Source of the DNA: Segatella copri
Lineage (GTDB): Bacteria; Bacteroidota; Bacteroidia; Bacteroidales; Bacteroidaceae
NCBI RefSeq assembly: GCF_019249795.2
Contig: NZ_CP156891.1
Span: 2,392,501 to 2,456,500, forward strand
Direction of reading: 5' to 3'
DNA: 64,000 bases
Below the pieces are notes generated by a model that saw nothing but the letters and a program-made list of their open reading frames with translations, was not told the origin of the DNA and did no database searches. Within the stretch, counting starts at the first letter, position 1. The number at the start of each line of letters is the position of its first letter. The position numbers were made by a program, and so were the translations under genes. Shown in pieces: positions 44,244-53,196 of the stretch.

Positions 44244-46292
44244 ATGAAATATATGAATAAACTGACATTAGGTATCGTTCTCGCTGCCGGGCTTTTCACA
44301 GCCTGCAGCGATAAGGATGATGTCGATATCCCAGGAGGACTGGCGCTCGATAAAAAGGAGATAGCCATAGGCCCTCAGGGTGGAACAGAGCAGATTGCCA
44401 TCGCTGCCTCACAGGACTGGGTAGCTAATACCTCTGAGCCTTGGCTGACGCTTTCGCCTGCCAACGGCGTGGGTTCTGTTGAGGGTACCATCAAGGTGGA
44501 TTCTACTCTTTCCAACACGCTCCGCAGCACAGAACTCAGTTTCCAGGGTGCCAACGGACAGAGTCGCAAGCTTACCATCACCCAGTTCGGTTATGGCAAG
44601 CAGATCTTCCTGAAGGATTCTGTTGTAGAAATCGAAAACTCCGATTCTTACGATAACCGTGCTTTCGAGAGTCTGATTTCTGCCAACGTGGAATGCAAGA
44701 TTGGTAAGATAGAGTATTCTTTTGAGGGTGATCTGACCGATGCCGAGAAGGCAGAGAACGAGAGCGAGCGTGAGGGCTGGCTCCTGAACAGTAAGGATGA
44801 AGATAAGCTGACAGGTACTAACCTGGGTATCGTGCTGGACAGAAAGTACCGTCCTCGCACCGTGAACTTCAAGTTCCGCTGGGCGATGAACGTGGTTCCT
44901 GCCGTTCGTGTGGCTAAGGTTCATCTCGTGCCAATCAAGGCTGAAGACCAGCTGGTAGATGCAGATGGCAATCCTACAGATGATGTTATCCTGACCGTTC
45001 GTCAGAAGGCAGCACCAAAGATTGAGGACAACCGTGCCGGTGACTCTCTCTCTGTCATCATGATCAACCAGAAACTGGGTAGCATTGCTACCTTCGATTC
45101 CAGCGATAACATGCGCAACTGGAGCGGCGTAACGCTCTGGGAAGCTACTGATGATTTAGTGAAAAAACATCCTGAGGCTTTAGGACGTGTACGTTCTGTC
45201 AAGTTCAGCATGTTCAACCTCAAGAGTGGCGAAACTCTTCCTAAGGAAGTGGGCAACCTCAAGTTCCTGGAGTCATTCTCTGTTACTTCCAACGAGAACA
45301 ACCAGATTCGTGAGGTGAACCTCGGTGATGAAATCTGCTCGCTGAAGTATCTGAAGAATCTTACCGTTCAGGCTTACGGTCTGACTCAGTTGCCTGCTAA
45401 CTTTATTAATCTGGGCAAGAGTCTTGAATCGCTCAACCTGGTAAGTAACAACTTCAACAAGTTGTCAGATATCACCGATATCGTCAACGAGAAGAACTTC
45501 CCTAAGTTGCGTAATCTCATTCTCTACGCACAGCGCCGTACGGATGTTCTCTTCGACATCGCTTCGCTGGGCGAAAAGAATGCATCAGGCGTCTATGTTT
45601 ATAATAACTATCCTATCGGACTGTATGGTAAGGTAAATGCCGGAACCCCAGACCGCCAGGCGCTTCTCAAGCTCCTGACATGGGATAAGTTGAATACACT
45701 GGAGTTGTCTTACTGCTTCCTGGAGGGTGAACTTCCTACCGATGAAGAGATGACTGAGGCACTGGAGGCTGCCGGCAAGGCTACCCGATACACCAAGTCT
45801 GACTTCTCTACCAACAAGGAAGATTATCTCGACAAGCTGGTAGGCGATACCTGCAAGTGGTTGCTCTCAGGCTGGGATAATCCTGTAACCTGCAAACACA
45901 AGGATGGTTCTGTAGTTAGTGCGGATGTTTATCCTCTTCAGGTGCCACGTGTATTGCCAAACTGCCGTCAGTTGTCACTCAACCTGAACTTCTTTACAGG
46001 AAAGGTGCCAAACTGGATTCTCTTCCATCCACACCTGGTAGAATGGAATGCACCAACGATGGTGTTCAACCAGCAGCCTAAGGGTAAGAATAGCGATGGC
46101 GCTGCCGTTGGTTTCTCTAATATGACAGACGACAGCTACAGCTACGACTACTATTACGGAACCAGCGACCCAGGCAGCAACTGGGAGGTTCCGGGTGTAG
46201 CTTATCCGCTCTACTACCGCACATACGTGGCAGCAGGCGATATTAATGAAGCTGCGCTGATGGCTAAGTACAGGAGAACTAAGAAAAAGTAA
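44244..46292 (+). CDS. BACON-domain/LRR-like surface lipoprotein
   Basis: A 682-residue lipoprotein (LFTAC then SDKDDVD). Residues about 30-120 form a BACON domain (IAIGPQGGTEQIAIAASQDWVANTSEPWLTLSPANGVG.. LTITQFG), a carbohydrate- or mucin-associated Ig fold. A second beta domain and an LRR-like region (about 310-480, FLESFSVTSNENNQIREV, LESLNLVSNNFNKL) follow. The C-terminus has a Tyr-rich DSYSYDYYYGTSDPGSNW stretch. It appears to be a diverged partner of the preceding LRR protein. No enzyme motif is present. Confidence 0.75.
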   Translation: MKYMNKLTLGIVLAAGLFTACSDKDDVDIPGGLALDKKEIAIGPQGGTEQIAIAASQDWVANTSEPWLTLSPANGVGSVEGTIKVDSTLSNTLRSTELSFQGANGQSRKLTITQFGYGKQIFLKDSVVEIENSDSYDNRAFESLISANVECKIGKIEYSFEGDLTDAEKAENESEREGWLLNSKDEDKLTGTNLGIVLDRKYRPRTVNFKFRWAMNVVPAVRVAKVHLVPIKAEDQLVDADGNPTDDVILTVRQKAAPKIEDNRAGDSLSVIMINQKLGSIATFDSSDNMRNWSGVTLWEATDDLVKKHPEALGRVRSVKFSMFNLKSGETLPKEVGNLKFLESFSVTSNENNQIREVNLGDEICSLKYLKNLTVQAYGLTQLPANFINLGKSLESLNLVSNNFNKLSDITDIVNEKNFPKLRNLILYAQRRTDVLFDIASLGEKNASGVYVYNNYPIGLYGKVNAGTPDRQALLKLLTWDKLNTLELSYCFLEGELPTDEEMTEALEAAGKATRYTKSDFSTNKEDYLDKLVGDTCKWLLSGWDNPVTCKHKDGSVVSADVYPLQVPRVLPNCRQLSLNLNFFTGKVPNWILFHPHLVEWNAPTMVFNQQPKGKNSDGAAVGFSNMTDDSYSYDYYYGTSDPGSNWEVPGVAYPLYYRTYVAAGDINEAALMAKYRRTKKK

Positions 46293-46323
46293 GATAAACA
46301 TAAAAACAATATAGAAGCAAACA

Positions 46324-48411
46324 ATGAAGAAAAAGTTTTTCTATATAGCAATGGTCGCATTGGCATTGACGGGCTGTTCTGACAGCCTGTCAACCATCGG
46401 CTCTTCTGACGGCAATTCAGAAATCACCATCCCTGCAGATGCTGAGGCGGGTGAACTGCTGATTAAGTTCAGTCCGGAAATGAGCGATATCCTCGACCAG
46501 GCACAACTGAGCAAGACCCGCGCCGGAAAGGCTACCCGTTCGGGTATTCCTTCTACCGACGAGGTGCTCGACATCCTGGGAAGCTACAGCTTCGAGCGTG
46601 TGTTCCCGGTTGATGCAAATACTGAGGCAAGAACCCGCGAGGCGGGACTCCACCTCTGGTATACGGTGAAGTTTAATAAGGGAACCGACCTGAAGGCGGC
46701 TGCCGAGCGCCTGAAGCAGTTGGGCGAAATCTCAAAGGTTCAGACCAACGGTCGCATCAAGCGTGCTTACAAGACAGACAGCAAGCGCATCTATCTCAGC
46801 GATAAGGCACTTCAGCAGAAGTCTACCCGCTCAGCAGCCAATGGTGAGCCTAATGACCCAGGCTTTGCCAGCCAGTGGCACTACCGTAACCTGGGTGAGG
46901 GCCACTATGACTTTGAGAACCTCAACAATAATCACGTGGGTGCTAAGGCAGGATGTGACGTGAATGCACTTGAGGCATGGAAGACCTGTAAAGGTGATCC
47001 TTCTATCATCGTGGCTATTCTCGATGAGGGCGTGATGTATACGCACCCTGATCTGGCAGCCAACATGTGGTGCAACCCGGGCGAAAGTGTTCAGGGTGCC
47101 CAGACTGACGGCGACGGAAACGGTTATGAGGGCGACCTTCATGGCTACAACTTCGTAACAGAGAGCGGCGATATTACCTGGACTGATGCGAATGACACCG
47201 GTCATGGTACTCACGTAGCTGGTACTATTGCAGCCGTAAATAATAATGATAGAGGTGTTTGTGGTATAGCTGGTGGTGACGGTACTCCTAATTCTGGTGT
47301 GAAGATTATGTCCTGTCAGGTATTCTCCGGCCAGAACAGTGTAACCTTGGCAGGCGAGGCGAGAGCCATCAAGTATGCTGCCGATAATGGTGCTGTCATC
47401 CTGCAGTGCAGTTGGGGTTACAACTCTTCAGAGTCTAGCATCATCAACGGTTATACTCCGGGTCCTGCTACCGAGAAGGAATGGGCTGAGACCTATCCGC
47501 TGGAGAAGGAAGCTCTGGATTACTTCATCAACAATGCCGGTTCGCCTAATGGTGTCATCGACGGCGGTATTCCAGTCTTCGCAGCCGGTAACGAGTATGC
47601 TGGCAATCCTGCTTTCCCAGGTGCTTACTCTAAGTGCGTCAGCGTATCTTCATTAGCTGCCGACTATACTCCAGCCTGCTACACTGATTACGGTTCGCTC
47701 GTAACCCTGAGCGCTCCTGGTGGCGACTTGGAATATTACAGCAAGATTGGCGAGCAGGAAGATGAATACTGGGCAGAGACAACCGAGCAGAAAGGTGCTG
47801 TGCTCTCTACGATGATCAAGAACGGTCAGCCTGCTTACGGCTACATGGAGGGAACCTCTATGGCTTGTCCTCACGTTTCGGGTGTGGCTGCCTTGGGTCT
47901 CGCTTATGCTGCCAAGACGAACCGTCACTATCGTGCTGCCGATTTCGTAGCCCTGATGAAGAAGTCTGTAAAGGAATTGGATAGTCATTATCAGAATGGT
48001 GCAACCAAAACCTACTACATGAACCATACTACCGTAGGTGCTTCGCCAGAGATTGTACAGCTCTCTAAGTACATCGGCAAGATGGGTGCTGGTCTGATTG
48101 ATGCAGTTCAGCTCTTGAATAACATCAAGAACAAGAAACTCAGTTCTGATATGAAGTTGCCTAACGTGTATGTGGGCATCGAGAAGACTGTTTCTCTCAA
48201 CCTCGCTGCATATTTCGCAGGTCAGACAGAGGGATTCTCTTGCTCTGTAGCGAATGGCAGTGTAGCTTCTGCTTCAGTAGATGGCAAGACGCTCACCGTG
48301 AAGGGACTCGCTGTCGGAAGCACATCGCTCACCGTAACACCTGCCGAAGGCCCTAGCCAGACCGTAGTTGTGACCGTAAGAAAGAGTGCCGGCAACAATG
48401 GTTGGATGTAA
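46324..48411 (+). CDS. S8 (subtilisin-like) serine peptidase lipoprotein
   Basis: A 695-residue lipoprotein (LTGC then SDSLST). A prodomain-like region (about 35-150, AGELLIKFSPEM .. LHLWYTVKFNKGTDLKAAAERLKQLGEISKVQTNGRI) resembles the fervidolysin/I9 type and may be an intramolecular inhibitor. The catalytic triad is complete: Asp in VAILDEGVMYTHPDL (about 234), His in GHGTHVAGTIAA (about 297) and Ser in GTSMACPHVSGVAA (about 512), with oxyanion Asn probably in FAAGNEY. A C-terminal Ig-like (Big2-type) domain ends it. A membrane-anchored protease within a SusCD operon suggests that the locus degrades and imports protein. Confidence 0.93.
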   Translation: MKKKFFYIAMVALALTGCSDSLSTIGSSDGNSEITIPADAEAGELLIKFSPEMSDILDQAQLSKTRAGKATRSGIPSTDEVLDILGSYSFERVFPVDANTEARTREAGLHLWYTVKFNKGTDLKAAAERLKQLGEISKVQTNGRIKRAYKTDSKRIYLSDKALQQKSTRSAANGEPNDPGFASQWHYRNLGEGHYDFENLNNNHVGAKAGCDVNALEAWKTCKGDPSIIVAILDEGVMYTHPDLAANMWCNPGESVQGAQTDGDGNGYEGDLHGYNFVTESGDITWTDANDTGHGTHVAGTIAAVNNNDRGVCGIAGGDGTPNSGVKIMSCQVFSGQNSVTLAGEARAIKYAADNGAVILQCSWGYNSSESSIINGYTPGPATEKEWAETYPLEKEALDYFINNAGSPNGVIDGGIPVFAAGNEYAGNPAFPGAYSKCVSVSSLAADYTPACYTDYGSLVTLSAPGGDLEYYSKIGEQEDEYWAETTEQKGAVLSTMIKNGQPAYGYMEGTSMACPHVSGVAALGLAYAAKTNRHYRAADFVALMKKSVKELDSHYQNGATKTYYMNHTTVGASPEIVQLSKYIGKMGAGLIDAVQLLNNIKNKKLSSDMKLPNVYVGIEKTVSLNLAAYFAGQTEGFSCSVANGSVASASVDGKTLTVKGLAVGSTSLTVTPAEGPSQTVVVTVRKSAGNNGWM

Positions 48412-48422
48412 TTGGATGTAAT

Positions 48423-49160
48423 ATGAAGATATTTGCTTTCCTATCGTTTTTCTTCCTGGCTTTGCCTGTTACGGTGAATGCGCAGGAGGAACTGCTGAAG
48501 TTTGAGCATCCGCTTATCGATGCAGGTACGATGACCGAGGACGATGCGCCTCGCACCTTCAACTTCACAGGTAAGAATGTGAGCAAGAAGATACTGCACA
48601 TCACACAGGTGAGAACCACCTGTGGATGTACCAGTTCTTATGTCAAGGGCGATGTGATGAAGCCTGGCGATACCTGTCAGGTGCAGATCACCTTCACGCC
48701 TAACCGCTATCCGGGCACCATCAATACGGGTGCTTATCTCTATCTGAAAGAGGTAGAGGGACAGCCTGCCGTTAAGCTTGCCTTAACGGGAAAGGTGCTG
48801 CCGGGTGCTGACCAGTGGGCGCGCTATCCGCACAAGATGGGCGCACTCAGACTGAAACAGGCGAAGGCAAGTATCACAGAGGTAAAGCCGGGCACAGAGC
48901 CTGCGGCACGTATCCTCTGCGGAAACAGCGGTGACAAGCCGCTCCGTATATCCAGCCTCCTTCTTCCTCCTTATGCCCGTCTTACGACAGAACCTGAGGT
49001 GATAGAACCGGGTGATGAGGCTGACCTCGTCATCACCATCATAGCCGATAAGATTCCGGCTACGATGCCCGAATCCTTCACCTTCCCTGTTATTCTGGAG
49101 GGCTTGGATGCCCGTCCGTCTGACAGAACGATACAGGTCGTTGTAAAGGTAAAAAGGTAA
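48423..49160 (+). CDS. DUF1573 secreted protein
   Basis: A 245-residue secreted protein. The ATG at 48423 gives the signal peptide MKIFAFLSFFFLALPVTVNAQ; a longer in-frame start at 48402 would overlap the end of the peptidase gene. The first Ig/ASH-like domain has the DUF1573 marks DAPRTFNFTGKNVSKKILHITQVRTTCGCTSSYVKGDVMKPGDT. A second, related domain follows (RILCGNSGDKPLRISSLLLPPYARL). No known enzymatic role; such domains often help assembly at the envelope. The upstream junction contains the word TTGGATGTAA twice in a row, a small duplication. Confidence 0.8.
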   Translation: MKIFAFLSFFFLALPVTVNAQEELLKFEHPLIDAGTMTEDDAPRTFNFTGKNVSKKILHITQVRTTCGCTSSYVKGDVMKPGDTCQVQITFTPNRYPGTINTGAYLYLKEVEGQPAVKLALTGKVLPGADQWARYPHKMGALRLKQAKASITEVKPGTEPAARILCGNSGDKPLRISSLLLPPYARLTTEPEVIEPGDEADLVITIIADKIPATMPESFTFPVILEGLDARPSDRTIQVVVKVKR

Positions 49161-49198
49161 AAAAGGAAAAAAGTAAAAAAGAAAAAAATACCAAGACA

Positions 49199-49690
49199 AT
49201 GAAATATTTGAAAAAACTCTTCACCCTCCTGGTGATTGCTTTGTTTGCCTGCGGCTTTGCAGCCTGCAGCAGCGATGATGAGGAACCGGAGGAGCGTTCT
49301 CTGGAAGTTACACCTGCCAATCTTCATGGCACATGGGAGTTGGCTGAGTGGAATGGTGAACCTCTTGCTGAGGGCACATACTGCTACATCGTTTTCAACC
49401 GCAAGGACCAGACTTTCGAGATGTATCAGAAGTTTGACAGTATGTATGGTCGCCATATCACCGGTTCGTTCGCTATCGAGAACGATCCATACCAGGGTTA
49501 CATCATCAGCGGAAGCTATGATAACGGTAAGGGCGACTGGAACCAGAGTTATCTCGTAACCCGTCTCCTGGCATCGGGTTCCATGATATGGACCGCCAAG
49601 GACGATGTTACCGACATCAGCCGCTACAAGCGTTGCGATGAGGTACCTGCCGAGATACTCAAGGAATGTAAAGATCTCACTGAAGAATAA
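49199..49690 (+). CDS. Lipocalin-like lipoprotein
   Basis: A 163-residue lipoprotein with signal ending GFAAC, then SSDDEEPEE (acidic surface-export-type start). LHGTWELAEWNGEPLAEGTYCYIVFNRKDQTFEMYQKFDS has the G-x-W start and strand pattern of the Bacteroidetes lipocalin-like/DUF5004 group. It could bind a small hydrophobic ligand or only serve as a structural accessory. Last gene of the second SusCD operon, followed by a strong terminator. Confidence 0.75.
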   Translation: MKYLKKLFTLLVIALFACGFAACSSDDEEPEERSLEVTPANLHGTWELAEWNGEPLAEGTYCYIVFNRKDQTFEMYQKFDSMYGRHITGSFAIENDPYQGYIISGSYDNGKGDWNQSYLVTRLLASGSMIWTAKDDVTDISRYKRCDEVPAEILKECKDLTEE

Positions 49691-49740
49691 AAAAAAGAGC
49701 GAATTATCTGCAAATTCTGCGGATTATTCGCTCTTTTTTT
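49690..49740 (+). terminator. Terminator of the second SusCD operon
   Basis: AAAAAAAGAGCGAATTATC pairs, with one mismatch, with GATTATTCGCTCTTTTTTT around a 13-nt loop. The symmetric A and T runs allow it to work in either direction. Confidence 0.9.
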
Positions 49741-49741
49741 G

Positions 49742-49749
49742 TATCTTTG
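49742..49749 (+). promoter_or_regulatory. -7 element of the ThiD-AraC gene
   Basis: TATCTTTG followed by C, 36 bp before the ATG at 49786 and immediately after the upstream terminator. The -33 region falls inside the terminator stem and has no clear TTG. Confidence 0.5.
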
Positions 49750-49785
49750 CCCTCAAACTTATCATCGGGTTCAAAGTTTAAGGAT

Positions 49786-50739
49786 ATGATATTAACGATT
49801 ACAGGTTCAGACAGCACCGGAGGCTCTGGTGTGCAGGCGGACATCAGGACGATTGCCGAGTTGGGCGGTTATGCTGTTTCGGCAATAACCAGCATCACTG
49901 TGCAGAATACGCTCGGTATTCAGGAGTTCTTCGATATTCCTGCCGAGATTGTTTCGGGGCAGATTGAGGCTATCATGAACGATATGCAGCCTGATATTGT
50001 GAAGATTGGTATGATACGCAGGGTGGAAACGCTGAATGTGGTCATCGATGCGCTGACCAAATACCGTCCTGCCCATATCATCTATGCCCCTGCCATCTGG
50101 TCGAGCCAGGGCGATGCGCTGATGACGGAAGATGTGGTGAGCCAGATCAAATACCGTCTGCTGCCGCTCTGTTCTGTCGTCGTGGCACGCAAGAAGGAGA
50201 GCGACATCATTCTTCAGAACTCCAAACTGCTGAGCCTTGCCGAGAAGCAGGGACTCCGGATCTATCGCCTCGACAATGCCAATTCGCATGGTCTCATCAA
50301 CCGTTTTTCTTCAGCTCTTGCCGTTTATCTGAATCAGGGCAAGAAGATGGGGGAGGCACTGGCGAAGGCGCAGGATTTCATCAATGTAGAACTCGTGCGC
50401 CAGAGCAATCTGCAGGGCAGGAGTTCCGAGCTTTACAACCAGTTTATCTCGCAGGTCAATAACTTCTGCCGCACCTATAGCGATGTTCATTTTTATGCCG
50501 ACCAGTTGAATGTGAGTGGCCGTTATCTGGCTCAGGTTACCCGCCGCATCTCCGGCAAGACGCCGAAGGCGATTATCGATGAATACATCGTGAAGGAGAT
50601 AGAGCGCGAACTCTCTACCACCACGCATACGGTGCAGGAGATAGCCAACACTTTCGGCTTCTCATCCCAGGCTCATCTCACCAAGTTCTTCAAGAAGATG
50701 AGAGGGGTAACGCCTTCTGCTTTCAGACAGAAAGGTTGA
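49786..50739 (+). CDS. ThiD-like (HMP/pyridoxal kinase fold) domain fused to AraC DNA-binding domain
   Basis: A 317-residue cytoplasmic protein, started at ATG 49786 (a TTG 39 bp upstream lies inside the promoter). Residues 1 to about 210 have the ribokinase-like ThiD fold: GSDSTGGSGVQADIRTIAELGGYAVSAITSITVQN and VKIGMIRRVETL. The conserved HGTGC segment of ThiD, which includes the anion hole and catalytic residue, reads SHGLINRFSSALAVYL. Kinase activity is therefore probably lost while the pyrimidine or pyridoxine pocket could remain. Residues about 225-317 are an AraC HTH (VQEIANTFGFSSQAHLTKFFKKMRGVTPSAFR). The design suggests a transcription factor that senses a thiamin precursor or B6 vitamer. 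Single-gene unit. Confidence 0.88.
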   Translation: MILTITGSDSTGGSGVQADIRTIAELGGYAVSAITSITVQNTLGIQEFFDIPAEIVSGQIEAIMNDMQPDIVKIGMIRRVETLNVVIDALTKYRPAHIIYAPAIWSSQGDALMTEDVVSQIKYRLLPLCSVVVARKKESDIILQNSKLLSLAEKQGLRIYRLDNANSHGLINRFSSALAVYLNQGKKMGEALAKAQDFINVELVRQSNLQGRSSELYNQFISQVNNFCRTYSDVHFYADQLNVSGRYLAQVTRRISGKTPKAIIDEYIVKEIERELSTTTHTVQEIANTFGFSSQAHLTKFFKKMRGVTPSAFRQKG

Positions 50740-50788
50740 AAACAGGTGGCTTTTGACCAAAAGATTAAAATAATTAAGTTAAATTAGA

Positions 50789-50826
50789 AACACGGACAAA
50801 TTGAATTTGTCCGTGTTGTTTTTTTC
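50789..50826 (+). terminator. Terminator after the ThiD-AraC gene
   Basis: AACACGGACAAATT (50789-50802) and AATTTGTCCGTGTT (50804-50817) form a long stem with a TTGAA loop, followed by T tract. It may also end the convergent response-regulator transcript. Confidence 0.88.
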
Positions 50827-50884
50827 TTTGCTTTTTAACTCTATGTTTTCCACCACGGAACTCATAGACTTAGGAACCATAAAA

Positions 50885-51565
50885 CTAGTCATCCATCCAC
50901 ATCTTGAATCCTTCGCCGCGCAATGTTTCCAGGTGGATGGAGGCATCCTTGGCGAAATATCGTCGCAAGTTGTACATCACATTATTCAGACTTTCTTCGC
51001 TACAGTGTACACCTCTCCAAACTGTATCCTTGAGGTCTTGGCGTGGCACGACTTCGCCCTTATTGATCCATAATAGCTTGAGTGTAGCAAACTCGGTATT
51101 GCCCAGCGTCTTCTCGCTGCAGCCACGGAAGCTGAGCACATGGCTCTCTGTATCTACGGTGTAGGCACCCATGTTTATCATACGGGAATTGCTGAAGTCT
51201 TTAGGCTTGGCATAGCGGTTTACCCATCCCAGGAACTCACGGCTGTCGAAAGGCTTCTCGATGTAAATCATAGCACCATTATTGGCAGCCTCGGTTTTGA
51301 GTTCTGGATCATGTAACGAAGATACACACATGATAGGGATATCTTCTGCGGCAAGACGGATGTCGTTGATTCTTTCCAGACTGTTCTCTTCTCCTATCAT
51401 CACATCGAGGATGATGAGGTTGGGAGACAGCTTCATGATAAGGCTTTCTACTCCAAACAGCGTGTTTTGAAAATAGACCTCATAGCCTGCTTTTTTAAGT
51501 AGCAAGACTGCTGTGTTGCCGAAATCCAGGTCATCATCGACCAATAGTACTTTTATCTTTTCCAT
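50885..51565 (-). CDS. OmpR-family response regulator
   Basis: A 226-residue protein. Receiver domain (1-120): acidic pocket VLLVDDDLD, phospho-acceptor Asp in LIILDVMIGEEN (about residue 54), Ser in CVSS and Lys in YIEKPF. C-terminal winged-helix DNA-binding domain (about 130-226), SEKTLGNTEFATLKLLWINKGEVVPRQDLKDTVW.. NVMYNLRRYF. It resembles RprY-type regulators of Bacteroidetes. It is 46 bp downstream of its sensor kinase and the pair diverges from the double-glycine peptide operon, which is the likely target (inference). Confidence 0.9.
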   Translation of the reverse strand: MEKIKVLLVDDDLDFGNTAVLLLKKAGYEVYFQNTLFGVESLIMKLSPNLIILDVMIGEENSLERINDIRLAAEDIPIMCVSSLHDPELKTEAANNGAMIYIEKPFDSREFLGWVNRYAKPKDFSNSRMINMGAYTVDTESHVLSFRGCSEKTLGNTEFATLKLLWINKGEVVPRQDLKDTVWRGVHCSEESLNNVMYNLRRYFAKDASIHLETLRGEGFKMWMDD

Positions 51566-51611
51566 ATTTCTTATTTTATAATGTTTTATCTTGTTCCTTG
51601 CCCATTACGAT

Positions 51612-52991
51612 TTATTGCTTTTCGTTGAGCGGCAATGTAAATGTAAAGGTGCTGCCCTTGCCGAGTTCGCTCACCACCTTGATGGTTCCGCCATGTGCCT
51701 TGACGGCATATTTTACCATAGCAAGGCCTATGCCATATCCGCTCTTATGGTGTGTGGCTGGTATGCGATAGAACTGCTCGAATATCTTCTTCTGATATTT
51801 TTTGTCGATGCCTACGCCGTGGTCAGACACGCTGATGATGGTGAAATGTTCATCCTGTTTGATGTTGACTTCAACATTTGCCTCCTTGTCTGAATATTTA
51901 ACGGCATTCTCCATCAGATTGTGCATCACATTTTCTATCAGATACTTATCTGCATACACCAGTGCATTCTCTTCACGATGGTCGTGGATGCCGATGGCAT
52001 GTGGTTTGCTGGCATAGTTGATATCTATTTGTTCTTGTGCTTGTTTCGTCAGCTCGATGATGTCAATTTGTTCTTTGTTGATAACCAACTTGCTTTCACT
52101 AGCCTTAGAGGTAATCAGTATCGTCTTGATGGTATTGGCAAGATTCTTGATTTGTCTTTCAGAAGAATCAATCATCTCTTGCAAGTCAGCATCCTTGATA
52201 CTGTCTTTGATGAATCCCAACTTTAGCAAGATGCTTGCCAATGGTGCTTTCAAGTCGTGTACAGTTCCATGAAGGCTTACCTCACGATTCCTCAGAAGGT
52301 CTTCCTTGTATCTGATGGCAGTCATCTGGTATCCTACGCAGAAGACGATGATAAGAGCTAGCAGTATGGTAGAGATTAGAGTCTCTATAGAATTTCTGAT
52401 GAAAGAAGATGGAGTTATATCCACCTTTGCCTGTACGAAACGGATAGGTTTGAGTCCGATGGCGATAGGCTTGCTAGCCTGCCAAGTCTCAATGTCCTTT
52501 GTTTGCCCATAACTCTTAATGACCTTTTTGTTCTCATCTAATATCAATAAGGTATAAGAGAAATCCTCATTTAGATTCTTCTTGAATATTTGAGAGAGTT
52601 TCTTGAGATTAATGGGATTGCCTTTGGCGGTGAGCCTGTCTTTTGTCAATAATCCCATAGCTTCTGCTTCTGTTTCTACAATACCTTTGTCTCTTAATTC
52701 TTGAATGTTTATCTCGTTAATATTGATGATATCTTCCTTTTTAGGTTTAGCTTTCAGAAAGTCTTCTTCGGACATATCTTTATAGTAAAGTCGTTGTTTT
52801 CCATCTTTATACTGGGTGTAATTTTGATATGCTCGGATAGCATATTCTTCATCAACGGTAACTTTTAGTTCAGAATTTATCTTATCTGTTTCGTTGAAGA
52901 TATAATTTTTGTGTTGCAGGGAAATGTTATATCCTTGCAACAATGTGATAATCATAATTGCTAAAATTGTTATATAATAATACTTTTTCAT
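51612..52991 (-). CDS. Sensor histidine kinase
   Basis: A 459-residue membrane kinase. TM1 (about 5-22), a periplasmic sensor of roughly 180 residues, TM2 (about 205-227), HisKA with phospho-acceptor His in SLHGTVHDLKAPLASIL (about 244), and HATPase with N box HNLMENAVKYS, G1 DHGVGID and G2 GYGIGLAMVKYAV. This is RprX-like architecture. The gene starts 205 bp from the first peptide gene on the other strand, so the pair probably forms a dedicated sensor for that system. The periplasmic domain has no recognised fold. Confidence 0.9.
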   Translation of the reverse strand: MKKYYYITILAIMIITLLQGYNISLQHKNYIFNETDKINSELKVTVDEEYAIRAYQNYTQYKDGKQRLYYKDMSEEDFLKAKPKKEDIININEINIQELRDKGIVETEAEAMGLLTKDRLTAKGNPINLKKLSQIFKKNLNEDFSYTLLILDENKKVIKSYGQTKDIETWQASKPIAIGLKPIRFVQAKVDITPSSFIRNSIETLISTILLALIIVFCVGYQMTAIRYKEDLLRNREVSLHGTVHDLKAPLASILLKLGFIKDSIKDADLQEMIDSSERQIKNLANTIKTILITSKASESKLVINKEQIDIIELTKQAQEQIDINYASKPHAIGIHDHREENALVYADKYLIENVMHNLMENAVKYSDKEANVEVNIKQDEHFTIISVSDHGVGIDKKYQKKIFEQFYRIPATHHKSGYGIGLAMVKYAVKAHGGTIKVVSELGKGSTFTFTLPLNEKQ

Positions 52992-53024
52992 GCGTTATAC
53001 TTTTGTAGTTACACTTTTAATATG

Positions 53025-53032
53025 CAAAGGTA
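53025..53032 (-). promoter_or_regulatory. -7 element of the sensor kinase operon
   Basis: The minus strand reads TACCTTTG here, 33 bp before the kinase start. No clear TTG at the usual distance, which fits regulated or auto-activated transcription. A 12-G tract lies about 54 bp further upstream. Confidence 0.5.
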
Positions 53033-53085
53033 CGTTTTTTTTTCTAAAAGAGCGTACATTCTTACATCATTTTTATATCATAATC

Positions 53086-53097
53086 GGGGGGGGGGGG
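53086..53097 (+). repeat. Poly-G tract (12 G)
   Basis: Twelve consecutive G in otherwise AT-rich DNA between the divergent kinase and peptide promoters. Such tracts slip during replication and can switch nearby promoters on or off. The exact length could be affected by sequencing error. Confidence 0.85.
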
Positions 53098-53128
53098 TAA
53101 AAATGATGTGAAATTTGATGTAAAAAGT

Positions 53129-53159
53129 TTGGTGGTTTGAGCAATTTGAGATAATTTTG
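53129..53159 (+). promoter_or_regulatory. Promoter of the double-glycine peptide operon
   Basis: TTG at 53129-53131, 20 nt, TAATTTTG at 53152-53159, an exact Bacteroidetes promoter. It lies 31 bp downstream of the G tract and 37 bp before the first peptide start. Confidence 0.7.
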
Positions 53160-53196
53160 CAGCCAGAAAGTTTAATCAATTTAATTGGTATATAGT

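Noticed and set aside
48402..48422. Upstream start for the DUF1573 gene
   Set aside because: It overlaps the S8 peptidase end and puts seven residues before a perfect signal peptide.
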